Positions 26,354 through 36,484 of a stretch of DNA of 64,000 nt are shown one piece after another. The notes below the pieces were generated by a model. The model ran no database searches. It was not told the origin of the DNA and saw only the letters and a list, made by a program, of their open reading frames with translations. Origin of the DNA: Pseudomonadota bacterium (GTDB lineage: Bacteria > Pseudomonadota > Gammaproteobacteria > Xanthomonadales > Rhodanobacteraceae); assembly GCA_023388255.1 (NCBI GenBank), contig JAEWGO010000007.1, positions 62,001 through 126,000 on the forward strand. The letters are read 5' to 3'. Made by a program: the position numbers and the translations under genes. The stretch's first letter is position 1. Each line of letters begins with the position of its first letter.

Positions 26354-26837
26354 GCGTCGCCTGCTGCTGCTTGCCGAGATGGGCATCGATGTCTATCTGC
26401 CGCGTGCCATCTCTGCGCCGCTGGTGCAGCCCGATGCGCGCGTGGCACCGGCGCAGGAGGCGATGCCGGCAGTTTCGGCATCGCCGGTCTCGGCGTCGCC
26501 GAGCGCGTCGTTCGTGCCGGTGTTGTTGCTGGCCGAGCGCTCGTCGCGCGGCGTGGAAGTTTTTTTGGCGGACATCGCGCGCACGCTCGTATTTGCGCAG
26601 GTCGAATCCGCGCTCGCCGATGCGGCCGAGGAATCCACGCTGGCGACGGCGTCCGTGCTGGTCATGTTCGGCGATGCGCATGCGCGCGTAGTCGGCGCGC
26701 TGCTGCCGGCACAGCGCCAGCGCGAACTCGGCTGGATCGTCACCGGCACGCCGGCGTCGCTGGTCGGCAATGCGCGCGCCAAGCGCGCATTGTGGAGCGA
26801 GCTCAAGCGCGTGCTGCGCGCATTGGCGCGAGGCTGA
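26343..26837 (+). CDS. holD: Putative DNA polymerase III psi subunit (HolD-like)
   Basis: 164 residues from the ATG at 26343, which has a GGAG 9 nt upstream; it overlaps the lipoprotein gene by 11 nt. The N-terminus LDERRLLLLAEMGIDVYLPR resembles the start of psi subunits, the segment that binds the chi subunit, and the C-terminal ARAKRALWSELKRVLR fits the terminal helix. The middle contains a Pro/Ala/Ser-rich linker (about residues 30-60). Its place directly before rimI matches the holD-rimI arrangement of gammaproteobacteria. Psi bridges chi and the clamp loader. The call relies on synteny as much as on sequence. Confidence 0.62.
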   Translation: MLDERRLLLLAEMGIDVYLPRAISAPLVQPDARVAPAQEAMPAVSASPVSASPSASFVPVLLLAERSSRGVEVFLADIARTLVFAQVESALADAAEESTLATASVLVMFGDAHARVVGALLPAQRQRELGWIVTGTPASLVGNARAKRALWSELKRVLRALARG

Positions 26838-26844
26838 GCCGAGC

Positions 26845-27330
26845 GTGGTCGCGATCCTGAAATCCAAGCCGGCCGAATTTCGCCGCATGCAGGCGGGTGA
26901 TCTCGACCGTGTCGCCGCGATCGAAGCGGCGGCGTATGAGTTTCCGTGGAGCCGCGCGATCTTTCACGACTGCCTGCGAGCCGGCTACGAGTGCTGCGTG
27001 CTGGTCTCCGACACCGCGATCATCGGGTATGGCGTGTTGTCGAGCGGTGCGAACGAGTCGCACATCCTCAATGTCTGCGTCACGCCGACCGAACACGGCA
27101 AGGGGCATGGCCGACGCATCGTCAATCGCCTGCTCGACTTTGCGCGGTGGCATCGCAGCGAGCGCGTGTTCCTTGAAGTGCGCCCATCCAATCCGCATGC
27201 GATTGCGCTGTACGAGTCGATGGGTTTCAACGAATTCGGTCGTCGTCCGAACTACTACCCGTCGAGGAAGGGCCGCGAGGACGCGCTGGTCATGGCGATG
27301 GAGCTGCTGTCGGAGCCGTCGGCCGGCTGA
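26845..27330 (+). CDS. rimI: Ribosomal protein S18-alanine N-acetyltransferase
   Basis: 161 residues from a GTG at 26845, chosen because family proteins start shortly before FRRMQAGDLDRVAAIE; a longer reading would overlap the previous gene. GNAT fold: acetyl-CoA loop HGKGHGRRIVNRLL, beta-strand VFLEVRPSNPHAIALYESMGF, and C-terminal RRPNYYPSRKGREDALVM, all typical of RimI, which acetylates the N-terminal alanine of S18. It follows the holD-like gene by 7 nt. It is convergent with the minus-strand gene at 27290-27913, and their 3' ends overlap by 41 nt. Confidence 0.9.
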   Translation: MVAILKSKPAEFRRMQAGDLDRVAAIEAAAYEFPWSRAIFHDCLRAGYECCVLVSDTAIIGYGVLSSGANESHILNVCVTPTEHGKGHGRRIVNRLLDFARWHRSERVFLEVRPSNPHAIALYESMGFNEFGRRPNYYPSRKGREDALVMAMELLSEPSAG

Positions 27331-27913
27331 GCGGAGCATGTTCCGCGGGCCGGGCCGCGGTCTCGCCAGCGATGGTGTCATCGAACGTGGCATCGAACGT
27401 GCGCGCCATGGATTTCCATGCATCGGTCCAGCCGGTCACTTCGACCGAGGTGACCGGGGTCTCGCGCATCATCGAATCGACGAAGCCCGTGAACCCGGCG
27501 GGAAAGCGGACGCGTATGTGTTGCCACAGTGCGCTGAAACCGGGTGTCGAACATTGCGAGCGCAAGTGGCCGAGGATCGACGCGTACTGGTCGTCGCCGA
27601 GCATGCCGTCGCGATGCTGGTAGTAGCTGTCCTCGAAATGCAGGAACAGCGGATACATGCTCCACAGGTAGCGATGGCATTCGACCGGGTCGAGCCTCGG
27701 GTCGCCGGCGTGGCCGCGCAGAATCAGCGCGGCGGTATCGGGTTGCGCGATGTACTGCAGCCATGCACCGATCTGCTCCGCACGGCCGCGGTCCATTTTC
27801 GAGCGCTGGATCTTCGCGCCCTGACGTACCTGCAAAGCGAGGTAGGCCAGCGAAACCAGCACCGCGAGGCTGCTGATCACGCTGGCGATGTTGACGAGCG
27901 TCGAAAGACTGAT
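27290..27913 (-). CDS. Small membrane-anchored protein of unknown function
   Basis: About 208 residues. One N-terminal transmembrane helix (NIASVISSLAVLVSLAYLALQVRQ) is followed by a soluble domain rich in aromatic residues (YLWSMYPLFLHFEDSYYQHRD). The organisation (short start, TM, VRQ, soluble domain) matches a widespread family of uncharacterised proteins. No ATG, GTG or TTG lies at the expected start. A strong GGGAGG sits 7 nt before an in-frame ATC at 27913, so an ATC start is the best-supported reading; otherwise a GTG at 27880 would cut into the membrane helix. It follows valS by 35 nt on the same strand. Its last 14 codons are antisense to rimI. Confidence 0.6.
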   Translation of the reverse strand: MSLSTLVNIASVISSLAVLVSLAYLALQVRQGAKIQRSKMDRGRAEQIGAWLQYIAQPDTAALILRGHAGDPRLDPVECHRYLWSMYPLFLHFEDSYYQHRDGMLGDDQYASILGHLRSQCSTPGFSALWQHIRVRFPAGFTGFVDSMMRETPVTSVEVTGWTDAWKSMARTFDATFDDTIAGETAARPAEHAPLSRPTAPTAAPSP

Positions 27914-27947
27914 GCGCGGGCCTCCCGGCGAGCCGGCGTCGGCCAGC

Positions 27948-30767
27948 TTAGAGCGTGGCCAGTCGCACCGCTTGTTCGCGCAGTCCCGCAACGGTCGAAC
28001 CGAATTCGGCCAGGCGCTGCCGCTCCTGTTCGACCACCGCGGGTGGCGTCCTTTCGCCGAAATTCGCCAGCTTGGTGCTGCATTTCGCGATCTCGCCGTC
28101 GATGCGCTTGATCTCCTTGTCGAGGCGCAGCTTCTCGGCATCGAGGTCGATCAGGCCGGCGAGCGGGATCAGCAATTTCATCTCGCCGACGATTGCCGCG
28201 GCCGACGCCGGTTCCGCCTCGCTACCGTCGAGCCAGCGCTGCGATTCGGTGCGTGCGAGGAATGCGATCTGCGCGCCGAACTTCTCGGTGCGCGCGCGAT
28301 CGAGCGCGTTGCCGTTGGCGAACAACAGCGGGATCGTCTTGCCCGGTGCGATATTCATCTCGCCGCGGATGCGGCGGATCTGGCCGAGCACGGCCTTGAG
28401 CCATTCGATCTCGGCGCTGGCTGCGTCGTCGGTCGCGAAGTCGGCAGCGCGCGGATACACCTGCGTCGAGATGCTGCCCGCGGTGATGCCGAGCTTCGAC
28501 GCCACCTCCTCACTCCAGATTTCCTCGGTGATGAACGGCATGATCGGATGCAGTGCGCGCAGCACCGCTTCGAGCACGACCAGCAAGGTATGGCGCGTCG
28601 AATCCACAGCCGCAACATCGCTGCCGTTCAACGCCGGCTTGGCCAGTTCGAGGAACCAGTCGCAGTAGTCGTTCCATACGAATTCGTACAGCGCCTGCGC
28701 GAGCAGGTCGAAACGGTAGCTCGCGAAATGCGTTTCGACGTCCGCGAGCATGTGGTGCAGGCGGGTCAGGATCCAGCGCTCGGCTTCGGTTGAGGGCTGC
28801 GCGGCCGTCGCGGCAGTCGACGCGCCTTCAACGTTCATCAACACGAAGCGCGCCGCATTCCACAACTTGTTGCAGAAATTGCGGTAGCCGTCGGCGCGCT
28901 TCAAGTCGAAGTTGATCGTGCGGCCGTAGGTCGCCAGCGCGGCGAACGTGAAGCGCAGCGCGTCTGCGCCGACCGGTGCGATGCCGCTCGCGTATTCCTT
29001 GCGGATGCGTTTCTCGACCTTCTCGCGCACCTGCGGGATAAGCAGCGAAGCGGTCGACTTCTTCACCAGCGATTCCAGATCGATGCCGTCGATCAGGTCG
29101 AGCGGGTCGATCGTGTTGCCCTTCGACTTCGACATCTTCTGGCCTTCCGCATCACGCACGATCGCGTTGATGTAGACCTCGCGGAACGGCACCTGGCCGG
29201 TGAAGTACTGCGTCGCCATGACCATGCGCGCGACCCAGAAGAAGATGATGTCGAAGCCGGTGACGAGCACGTCGCTCGGCACGAACGCCTTGAAGCTTTC
29301 CCATTCGGCGGCGCGCTCCGGCGTGTCGCCGGGCCAGCCCATCGTCGAGAACGGCCACAGCGCGGACGAGAACCAGGTGTCGAGCACGTCGTCGTCCTGG
29401 CGCAGTGCGCCGACCGGCGCGACGGCCGCATGCGCGCGCGCATCGGCCTCGTCCTCGCCGACGAAGATGTTGCCGGCTTCGTCGTACCACGCCGGAATCT
29501 GATGGCCCCACCAGAGCTGGCGACTGACGCACCAGTCCTGGATGTTCTCCAGCCACTGGTTGTAGGTCGTCGACCAGTTTTCCGGCACGAACTTGATCGC
29601 GCCATCGCGCACCGCGGCGAGTGCGGGTTCGGTGATCGCCTTGCGCCCGCCAGGCCCCGGCTTGCCGTCGACACGCGTGTCGCTGGTCAAGTCGAGGAAC
29701 CATTGGTCGGTCAGCATCGGTTCGATGATCGCGTCGGTGCGCTGGCTGACCGGCACCTGCAATTTGTGCTTCTTCGTCTCGATCAGCAGGCCCGCGGCTT
29801 CGAGATCGGCCAGCACTGCCTTGCGCGCGACGAAGCGATCCATGCCGCGGTATTTCGCCGGCGCGTTGTCGTTGATCTTCGCGTCGAGGGCCAGGATCGT
29901 GATTGGCGTGAGCTGATGGCGCGCGCCAATTTGCCAGTCGTTGAAATCGTGCGCCGGCGTGATCTTGACGCAGCCGGTGCCGAACTCGCGGTCGACGTAG
30001 TCGTCGCCGATGACCGGAATCTCGCGATCGCTCAGCGGCAACTTCAGCGTCTTGCCGATCAGCGCCTGATAGCGTTCGTCGTCCGGATGCACGGCCACGG
30101 CAACGTCGCCGAGCATCGTTTCCGGCCGTGTCGTCGCGACGACGAGGCCTTCGCCACCATCACTGGCCGGATAACGGATCGACCACAGCGAGCCGTCCTT
30201 TTCCTGATTGTCGACTTCGAGATCGGACACCGCCGTCATCAGCAGCGGGTCCCAGTTCACGAGGCGGCGGCCGCGATAGATCAGGCCATCGCGATACCAC
30301 TGCACGAACACGCGGCGCACCGCGGCGGACAGGCCCGCGTCCATCGTGAAACGTTCGCGCGACCAGTCGACCGAAGCGCCGAGACGGCGCATCTGGTTCG
30401 TGATCGTCGAGCCGGATTCCTCTTTCCATTCCCACACGCGCTCGACGAACTTCTCGCGGCCAAGGTCGTGGCGCGATTGGCCTTTCGCGGCGAGCTGGTT
30501 CTCGACGATCTTCTGCGTCGCGATGCCGGCATGGTCGGTGCCACCCTGCCACAAGGTTCTGAAGCCGCGCATGCGGTGGTAGCGCGTCAGCGCATCCATG
30601 ATCGTCTGCTGGAACGCGTGGCCCATGTGCAAGGTGCCGGTCACGTTCGGCGGTGGCAGGAGAATGCAGTACGGTTCGCCGCTGGCGGCCGGCGCGAACA
30701 GGTTCTGCGCCTTCCAGGCGGCGTACCACTTCGATTCGATCTGGCCCGGTTCGAAACTCTTTTCCAT
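27948..30767 (-). CDS. valS: Valyl-tRNA synthetase
   Basis: 939 residues from the ATG at 30767 ([11 protein letters not shown] is the family start). Class I synthetase: HIGH-type motif in [20 protein letters not shown] in [14 protein letters not shown], and the large editing domain between them (about 195-345) that removes threonine mischarging. The anticodon-binding domain is followed by the C-terminal coiled coil typical of ValRS ([19 protein letters not shown]). In related genomes pepA, holC and valS are consecutive on one strand; here upp on the opposite strand separates holC from valS. Confidence 0.96.
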   Translation of the reverse strand: MEKSFEPGQIESKWYAAWKAQNLFAPAASGEPYCILLPPPNVTGTLHMGHAFQQTIMDALTRYHRMRGFRTLWQGGTDHAGIATQKIVENQLAAKGQSRHDLGREKFVERVWEWKEESGSTITNQMRRLGASVDWSRERFTMDAGLSAAVRRVFVQWYRDGLIYRGRRLVNWDPLLMTAVSDLEVDNQEKDGSLWSIRYPASDGGEGLVVATTRPETMLGDVAVAVHPDDERYQALIGKTLKLPLSDREIPVIGDDYVDREFGTGCVKITPAHDFNDWQIGARHQLTPITILALDAKINDNAPAKYRGMDRFVARKAVLADLEAAGLLIETKKHKLQVPVSQRTDAIIEPMLTDQWFLDLTSDTRVDGKPGPGGRKAITEPALAAVRDGAIKFVPENWSTTYNQWLENIQDWCVSRQLWWGHQIPAWYDEAGNIFVGEDEADARAHAAVAPVGALRQDDDVLDTWFSSALWPFSTMGWPGDTPERAAEWESFKAFVPSDVLVTGFDIIFFWVARMVMATQYFTGQVPFREVYINAIVRDAEGQKMSKSKGNTIDPLDLIDGIDLESLVKKSTASLLIPQVREKVEKRIRKEYASGIAPVGADALRFTFAALATYGRTINFDLKRADGYRNFCNKLWNAARFVLMNVEGASTAATAAQPSTEAERWILTRLHHMLADVETHFASYRFDLLAQALYEFVWNDYCDWFLELAKPALNGSDVAAVDSTRHTLLVVLEAVLRALHPIMPFITEEIWSEEVASKLGITAGSISTQVYPRAADFATDDAASAEIEWLKAVLGQIRRIRGEMNIAPGKTIPLLFANGNALDRARTEKFGAQIAFLARTESQRWLDGSEAEPASAAAIVGEMKLLIPLAGLIDLDAEKLRLDKEIKRIDGEIAKCSTKLANFGERTPPAVVEQERQRLAEFGSTVAGLREQAVRLATL

Positions 30768-30883
30768 GCGCTGCCGCGGACCGTGCGTGCGGCCCGCTCT
30801 CGTAGAGGGGGTCGTGCATTCTAGCGGCGCGCGCGACACGCTCCAAAGCGGTATCTTCCGACGACAGGCGAGGAGGGCAGGCA

Positions 30884-31516
30884 ATGACGGCAGGCGTACA
30901 CGTGATCGGGCACCCGCTCGTGCAGCACAAGCTGACCTTGCTGCGCAAGAAATCGACCAGCACGATCGAGTTCCGGCGCCTGCTCGGCGAGCTGTCCGCG
31001 CTGATGGCTTACGAGGTTACGCGGGACTTGCCGCTGCACGACATGGCGATCGAAACCCCGGTCGCAGACACGGTCGGGCATCTGATCGATGGCAAGAAAA
31101 CCGTGTTCGTCGCGATCCTGCGCGCCGGCATAGGCATCCTCGACGGCATGCTCGGCGTGGTGCCGGGCGCGCGGGTCGGCCATGTCGGCCTGTATCGCGA
31201 CGCACAGACGCTGCAAGCGGTCGAGTACTACTTCAGGATGCCGCGCGACATGCCCTCGCGCGACGCGATCGTGGTCGATCCGATGCTCGCGACCGGAAAT
31301 TCCGCGGTCGCCGCGCTGGACCGGCTGAAGGAAACCCGGCCGCGTTCGATCCGTTTTGTCTGCCTCGTGAGTTGCCCGGAAGGCATCGCGAACTTGCGCG
31401 CGCGCCATCCCGACGTGCCGATCTTCACCGCCGCGATCGACCAGCGCTTGAACGACCACGGCTACATCGTGCCGGGGCTTGGCGACGCGGGCGACCGCTA
31501 TTTCGGAACCCTGTAG
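30884..31516 (+). CDS. upp: Uracil phosphoribosyltransferase
   Basis: 210 residues, the normal length. The PRPP-binding loop is [16 protein letters not shown] and the uracil-binding C-terminus is [16 protein letters not shown], both diagnostic. It salvages uracil to UMP in the cytosol. The ATG at 30884 has a strong ribosome binding site (GGAGGGCAGGCA). It is divergent from valS (116-bp gap) and convergent with holC, a single gene in an otherwise minus-strand run. A short stem-loop at its stop codon probably terminates it. Confidence 0.95.
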   Translation: MTAGVHVIGHPLVQHKLTLLRKKSTSTIEFRRLLGELSALMAYEVTRDLPLHDMAIETPVADTVGHLIDGKKTVFVAILRAGIGILDGMLGVVPGARVGHVGLYRDAQTLQAVEYYFRMPRDMPSRDAIVVDPMLATGNSAVAALDRLKETRPRSIRFVCLVSCPEGIANLRARHPDVPIFTAAIDQRLNDHGYIVPGLGDAGDRYFGTL

Positions 31517-31536
31517 GCCGCACGCCGCCTGCGGCC
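31516..31536. terminator. Stem-loop between convergent upp and holC
   Basis: A 7-bp stem (31516-31522 with 31530-31536) begins at the last base of the upp stop and ends 3 nt before the holC stop. It can act on both strands. There is no T tract on either side, so strength is uncertain. Confidence 0.4.
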
Positions 31537-31539
31537 AAT

Positions 31540-31965
31540 CTACATATCGTGCTTGCCGACCTCGAACCCGGCCGCCTTGTAGGTCTTCCAGCGCTCGCGC
31601 GAACCGAGCCGCTCGGATTCGTCGGCCGGCACCACTTCCAGCACGCGCTCGAACAGGCCCGGCGCACATTCCTCGCGCAAATTGATGACGAGCGCGCGAT
31701 CGGGCGTCTGCGCATCCGGCGGCACGATCAGCACGGCGGTGATTGCGTCGTCGTCGCCGTCGCCGACGATCTGGTGCGGGATGAATGCGTTCTCGTCGAA
31801 CTCCCACAGCTTCTCGTCGAGGGCCTCGGCCTCGGCGCGCGAACGCGTGAGGATCAGGGTCGGCTGCTCGGCCGCGAACGCGCGCTTGGCCAGTTCGCAG
31901 ACCAGCAACAGCGGATCGTCGCGAAAGCGCGGTCTGGCGATCAGGTAGAAGTCGGCGCGTGGCAT
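31540..31965 (-). CDS. holC: DNA polymerase III chi subunit
   Basis: 141 residues from the ATG at 31965. It matches HolC: N-terminal RADFYLIARPR, the CELAKRAFAAEQPTLILT segment, LDEKLWEFDENAFIPHQ, and the LVINLREECAPGLFERVLEVV segment that contacts psi and SSB. Chi links the clamp loader to single-stranded DNA-binding protein. It is 5 nt downstream of a small membrane protein gene and two genes after pepA on the same strand. A psi-like gene is also present in this window at 26343. Confidence 0.88.
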   Translation of the reverse strand: MPRADFYLIARPRFRDDPLLLVCELAKRAFAAEQPTLILTRSRAEAEALDEKLWEFDENAFIPHQIVGDGDDDAITAVLIVPPDAQTPDRALVINLREECAPGLFERVLEVVPADESERLGSRERWKTYKAAGFEVGKHDM

Positions 31966-31970
31966 CGTGG

Positions 31971-32429
31971 CTACAACGTTGCAGCCGGAGCGCCCGCCCC
32001 GGACGTCAGCGCGAGCGAGAGGAACATGCCGACCATCATTGCCGCGATGCAGCCGAAGACGATGCCGAAGAAGCTCAGGATCGCCTGCCCGCGCTGACCG
32101 GCCGCGCGCGTCTTGTAAAGGTAGTACGGCACGAACACCGAGGTCAGCAACACGATGCCGACGTTCAGCCACCATGGTCGGCGGATCTGCAACTGGTGCG
32201 AATCGAGGCCGAGCCAGATGAAGCAGATCACCAGCACGGCGAGTTCGTAGACGATGTTCAGGCCGCTGTTGCGCAGACCGGCGATCGCCGCCTGTGCGTT
32301 TTCCGGTCGCGTCAATTCCGGATACAGCACCACCAGCAGGGCGCCGAACACCAGGTTGATGCCGAACGCAGCCGCGATCGCCTGCGTCTTGCGGCGCTGG
32401 ATCGCGGTGTCGTCGACGGTCGTCATCAT
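31971..32429 (-). CDS. Four-helix integral membrane protein, unknown
   Basis: 152 residues from the ATG at 32429, which overlaps the pepA stop (ATGA); a second ATG follows immediately. Four hydrophobic segments are evident: [53 protein letters not shown] and [20 protein letters not shown]. No motif suggests a function. It is translationally coupled to pepA and followed by holC after 5 nt, so it belongs to that operon. Confidence 0.75.
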   Translation of the reverse strand: MMTTVDDTAIQRRKTQAIAAAFGINLVFGALLVVLYPELTRPENAQAAIAGLRNSGLNIVYELAVLVICFIWLGLDSHQLQIRRPWWLNVGIVLLTSVFVPYYLYKTRAAGQRGQAILSFFGIVFGCIAAMMVGMFLSLALTSGAGAPAATL

Positions 32430-33910
32430 GCGCTGCGATCGATCAGGTACTGCGCCAGCAGCGGCACCGGGCGACCGGTTGCGAGACCCTTGCGGCCTTC
32501 GTCCCAGGCGGTGCCGGCGACGTCGAGATGCGCCCAGCGCTGGCCGTTGGTGAAGCGCGCGAGGAAACAACCGGCGGTGATCGCGCCGGCGTATTTGCCG
32601 CCGATGTTGGCGACGTCGGCGAAGCCGGAGTCGAGCTGGCCCTGGTAGTCGTCCCACAGCGGCAGGCGCCATGCGCGGTCGTGCGTGCGCGTGCCGGCGG
32701 TGAGCAGTTGCTCGGCGAGTTCGTCGTCCTTGGTCATCAAGCCGGATGCGTGCTTGCCCAGCGCGACGACGCAGGCGCCGGTCAGCGTGGCGGCGTCGAT
32801 GATGACTTCGGGGTTGAACTTCTGTGCGTAAGTCAGCGCGTCGCACAGGATCAGGCGGCCCTCGGCGTCGGTATTCAGCACTTCGATCGTCAGGCCCGAC
32901 ATGCTGGTGAGGATGTCGCTCGGGCGGTATGCATTGCCATCCGGCATGTTCTCGACCGCCGGTACGATGCAAACCAGGTTGATAGGCAACTTCAGTTCAA
33001 CAGCGGCGACGAATGCGCCGAGCACGCCGGCCGCGCCGCACATGTCGAACTTCATTTCCTCCATGCCGGCACCGGGCTTGAGCGAGATGCCGCCGGTATC
33101 GAAGGTGATGCCCTTGCCGACCAGCACGTACGGCTTGGCGGAGCCGTCGCCCTTCCACTGCAGCACGACGAGCTTGGGCGGATTGGCCGAGCCCTGCGCG
33201 ACGCCGAGCAACGAACCCATGCCGAGCTTTTGCATGTCCTCGCGTTCGAGCACTTCAAGGGTGACGCCGGTGTGCGTATCGGCGATCTGCCGCGCTTGCG
33301 CCGCGATCCAGGCCGGATTGCAGATGTTTGGCGGCAAGTTGCCGAGTTCGCGCGCGAAGCGCACGCCGTTGGCGATCGCGGCCGCTTCGGTCAATGCGCG
33401 CGTGGCGACGGCGTCGTTCGGCGCAGCGAAACCGAGGCCGCCAAGCTGCGGCGCCTTCGCGGCGTCCTTCGGCTTGAAGGTGGCGGTGTAGCGGTAGGCG
33501 ACATGGTCCGCGGCAAGCGCGGCGGTGCGCAGCCTCCACGCGAGGTCGCGGCCGGCCACGTCGAGTTCGGTCAGGTACGAGATGGCCTGGTCGACTGGTA
33601 CGGACTTCAGCGCGCGCGCAGCGTCGCCGGCGGCGCGGTTGAACGCCGCGGCGTCGAACTTGCCCACCTCGCCGAGGCCGATCACCAGCACGCGCGGCGC
33701 GGCAACGCCGGCGAGGCCGAACAGCAAGGTGCTGCTGCCGGGCTTGCCGGTCGCGTCGCCGCTGTCGATCAGGCGCTTGATCGCGCCGCCGGAGGCTGCG
33801 TCGACGCGCGCGGTGGCGTTCGGCAGCGCGCCCTCGAACAGGCCGAGGACGATGCAGGGCGTGGCCGCGCTGTCCGGCGCGTCGGCGGTGATGGCGAAGT
33901 TGAGAGTCAT
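32426..33910 (-). CDS. pepA: Leucyl aminopeptidase (cytosol aminopeptidase, M17)
   Basis: 494 residues from the ATG at 33910 ([12 protein letters not shown]); in-frame ATGs at 33931 and 33967 are less likely. The catalytic domain contains the M17 metal-binding and active-site segments [30 protein letters not shown] and the signature [10 protein letters not shown]. The final segment [17 protein letters not shown] is also typical. It is a dimanganese or zinc hexameric aminopeptidase; in some bacteria PepA also binds DNA in site-specific recombination and pyrimidine regulation. It leads an operon with a membrane protein and holC, and is divergent from lptF, with which it shares a 198-bp upstream region. 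Confidence 0.95.
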   Translation of the reverse strand: MTLNFAITADAPDSAATPCIVLGLFEGALPNATARVDAASGGAIKRLIDSGDATGKPGSSTLLFGLAGVAAPRVLVIGLGEVGKFDAAAFNRAAGDAARALKSVPVDQAISYLTELDVAGRDLAWRLRTAALAADHVAYRYTATFKPKDAAKAPQLGGLGFAAPNDAVATRALTEAAAIANGVRFARELGNLPPNICNPAWIAAQARQIADTHTGVTLEVLEREDMQKLGMGSLLGVAQGSANPPKLVVLQWKGDGSAKPYVLVGKGITFDTGGISLKPGAGMEEMKFDMCGAAGVLGAFVAAVELKLPINLVCIVPAVENMPDGNAYRPSDILTSMSGLTIEVLNTDAEGRLILCDALTYAQKFNPEVIIDAATLTGACVVALGKHASGLMTKDDELAEQLLTAGTRTHDRAWRLPLWDDYQGQLDSGFADVANIGGKYAGAITAGCFLARFTNGQRWAHLDVAGTAWDEGRKGLATGRPVPLLAQYLIDRSA

Positions 33911-34108
33911 GGAGGGTTCCGACAGGTTCATGAAAGGATAGCGCTGCGGGGCGGTTACACTTCGCAACCCGTCGCCACGGCATCGCCGCGGCCCGGCCTC
34001 TTCACAATGCGTCGAAGGGGCCGGATTCAGGCTTGCGCCAGAACGATGGGCATAGGATTCGCCCGCAGATCACGGGGCGAGTCGTCCTGCGACGCGATCG
34101 ACACCCGC

Positions 34109-35278
34109 ATGAAACCAGCCATTCTAAGCCAAAGCCCGCTCGGCCGGCGCGTACTCGATGCCCTGCGGCCGCGCATCATCGACCGCTACCTGCTGCGCGA
34201 GGTGGCGACCAGCTTTCTCGCGGCGACCGTGATCCTGCTGCTGGTCATGGTCGGCGGCGCGGTGGCGGACCTGCTCGGCAAGATCGCGCGCGGGCGCATC
34301 CCGGCCGACCTGCTGTTCACTCTGATCGGCCTGCGCATGGTCAGCGCGCTGACGATCCTGATGCCGCTGGCGATCCTGCTCGGCGTGCTGCTCGCCTATG
34401 GCCGGCTGTGGCGCGACAGCGAGATGGCCGTGCTGCAGTCGTCCGGGCTCGACCTCGTCGGCGCCTTGCGTCCGCTCGCGCTGTTCGCGATCCCGGCGAT
34501 GCTGCTGCTCGGGTTCGTCTCGTTCTGGGGCGCGCCGGCGGCGGATCGCTGGTCGCAGCAACTGATGCAGGAGGCGAGCCGTTCGCTGATCGTGGCGGGA
34601 CTCGAACCGGGACGCTTCGTCGACCTGCCCGGACGCGATGGCGTGATCTACGTCGGCGAGATGTCCAGCGACGGCACGCAGTTCAAGCGCATGTTCATCG
34701 AGAGCGAACGTGCCGACAAGGAAACCGGCAAGACGCGCATCGACGTGATCACCGCGACGCATGGATTCCTCTACCATGATGCCGATGGCGAGGGCCGCTA
34801 CATTGCGCTGCAGGACGGCTTCCGCGTCGAGGGCAAGCTCGGCGAGGACGATTTCCGCCTGATGCATTTCGCGCGCAACGACATCAAGCTGCCGGACAGC
34901 GCGAGCGACGACACCGACGTCTCGATCAAGCGCTCGGCACCGACCGGCGCACTGCTGAAGGCGAGCGACGACCTCGTCATGCGCGCGGAACTGCACTGGC
35001 GCCTCGCCGCGCCGCTGTCGGTGATCGTGTTGACCCTGCTCGCGCTGCCGCTGTCGAAATCGAGCCCGCGCGAGCCGCGCTATGCACGGCTGCTGGTCGC
35101 GCTGTTGGTCTGGTTGATCTACTACAACGGCCTGCTGCTCGGTCGCTCATGGATCAGCGTCGGCAAGCTCGCGCCCGGGTTCGGTTTCTGGTGGGTGTAC
35201 GCGCCGGCCATCGCGATCGCCGCGTGGCTGATCTGGAGCGGCGAACGCTTGCGGCGCCCGCGCGCGAGGGCCGCATGA
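34109..35278 (+). CDS. lptF: LPS export ABC transporter permease LptF
   Basis: 389 residues from the ATG at 34109. It is an LptF/LptG-family permease: N-terminal IIDRYLLREVATSFLAATVI, two transmembrane helices, then VSALTILMPLAILLGVLLAYGRL and DSEMAVLQSSGLD, a periplasmic beta-jellyroll (about 150-300), and two C-terminal helices (LSVIVLTLLALPLSKSSP). With LptG and the ATPase LptB it extracts LPS from the inner membrane and passes it to LptC/LptA. The stop overlaps the lptG start (ATGATG). Confidence 0.94.
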   Translation: MKPAILSQSPLGRRVLDALRPRIIDRYLLREVATSFLAATVILLLVMVGGAVADLLGKIARGRIPADLLFTLIGLRMVSALTILMPLAILLGVLLAYGRLWRDSEMAVLQSSGLDLVGALRPLALFAIPAMLLLGFVSFWGAPAADRWSQQLMQEASRSLIVAGLEPGRFVDLPGRDGVIYVGEMSSDGTQFKRMFIESERADKETGKTRIDVITATHGFLYHDADGEGRYIALQDGFRVEGKLGEDDFRLMHFARNDIKLPDSASDDTDVSIKRSAPTGALLKASDDLVMRAELHWRLAAPLSVIVLTLLALPLSKSSPREPRYARLLVALLVWLIYYNGLLLGRSWISVGKLAPGFGFWWVYAPAIAIAAWLIWSGERLRRPRARAA

Positions 35279-36408
35279 TGCGCGTGTCGACCAGACGGAA
35301 TCCGCTTTCGCTTCTGTCCGCGCTCGTTACCGTGAAGCGGGTCGATCGGCTCGTCGCGATGGCTGTGCTGACAACGGTCGCGATGGCGTGGGTCACTATC
35401 GTCGCGCTCGATGCATTCCGCATCTTCATTTCCGAACTCAACGACGTCGGTCAGGGCCAGTACACGCTGACCAAGGCCGCCGCCTATGTGCTGTTGACCG
35501 TGCCGCGCCGCTTCTATGAGATGTTCGGCTATGCGGCGTTGATCGGCGGCCTGCTCGGTCTCGGCGGCCTTGCCAACAGCGGCGAGCTGACCGCGTTGCG
35601 CGCGGCGGGCCTGTCCAAGCTGCGCATCTGCGCGTCGGTTGCGCTTGGCCTCGGCCTGCTCACGTTCGGCGTCGCGATGCTCGGCGAGACACTTGGGCCC
35701 TACGGCGAACGCAAGGCGCAGGCGCTGCAGCTCGCGGCGAAATCGAAGGACGTCGCGCTCGCCAAGGGCGGCGCGTTGTGGGCGCGCGACGGCGCCACCG
35801 TGATCGGCGCACGCCGTGGCCACACGCATGGCAGCGGCGAGGTCGATCTCGATGGTGTGCGCCTGTTCGAGTTCGATCCGGAAGGCCGCTTGCTGTCGCT
35901 GTCGATCGCCGGTCACGCGTTGCACACGCAGGGCGACTGGACCCTGCGCGACGTGCGCCGCACCGAGTTCGCCAGCGAGAGCGCGACCAGTACGCAGCAG
36001 GCTCAGGCGAGCTGGCAGTCGCGTCTCGATCCGCGCCTGCTTGCGACCAGCATCATCCAGCCGCAATACATGACCCTGCGCGATCTCGACCGCAACATCG
36101 GCTACCTCGACGCCAACCACCAGGATGCATCGAGCTTCCGCGGCGCGTTCTGGGCGCGCGTGTTCTATCCGCTGAACGTGCTCGTGCTGGTGTTCTGCGC
36201 GGTACCGTTCGCGTTTGGCGCATTGCGCAGCGGTGGCCTGTCCAAGAGGCTGTTCATCGGCATCGTGCTCGCGCTCGGCTTCTATTTCCTGCAGCGCGCG
36301 ATCGTCAGCCTCGGCGCGGTCTACAGCCTGCACCCGGCCACCGCGAACATGATCCCGCCACTGCTGCTGGCTGCCGCCGCGTTCGCGTATTTCCGCCGCA
36401 ACGCATGA
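35275..36408 (+). CDS. lptG: LPS export ABC transporter permease LptG
   Basis: 377 residues. The start is ATGATG at 35275, overlapping the lptF stop. Same architecture as LptF: an N-terminal helix (VDRLVAMAVLTTVAMAWVTI), PRRFYEMFGYAALIGGLLGLG, the conserved GELTALRAAGLS coupling segment, a periplasmic jellyroll, and C-terminal helices (FWARVFYPLNVLVLVFCAVP). It pairs with LptF in the LptB2FG extractor. The lptFG order is standard. Confidence 0.94.
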   Translation: MMRVSTRRNPLSLLSALVTVKRVDRLVAMAVLTTVAMAWVTIVALDAFRIFISELNDVGQGQYTLTKAAAYVLLTVPRRFYEMFGYAALIGGLLGLGGLANSGELTALRAAGLSKLRICASVALGLGLLTFGVAMLGETLGPYGERKAQALQLAAKSKDVALAKGGALWARDGATVIGARRGHTHGSGEVDLDGVRLFEFDPEGRLLSLSIAGHALHTQGDWTLRDVRRTEFASESATSTQQAQASWQSRLDPRLLATSIIQPQYMTLRDLDRNIGYLDANHQDASSFRGAFWARVFYPLNVLVLVFCAVPFAFGALRSGGLSKRLFIGIVLALGFYFLQRAIVSLGAVYSLHPATANMIPPLLLAAAAFAYFRRNA

Positions 36409-36484
36409 TCCGCGCGTCGGGCGGACGGCGCAGCCGTTATAGTCTGCGCTTGGCATTTCTGGCGGGTCGACCCGGAAGAAGCGA

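Noticed and set aside
32528..34108. Long plus-strand open frame across pepA that runs into lptF
   Set aside because: Only the part from 34109 matches LptF. The upstream part is antisense to pepA and has no recognisable domains.
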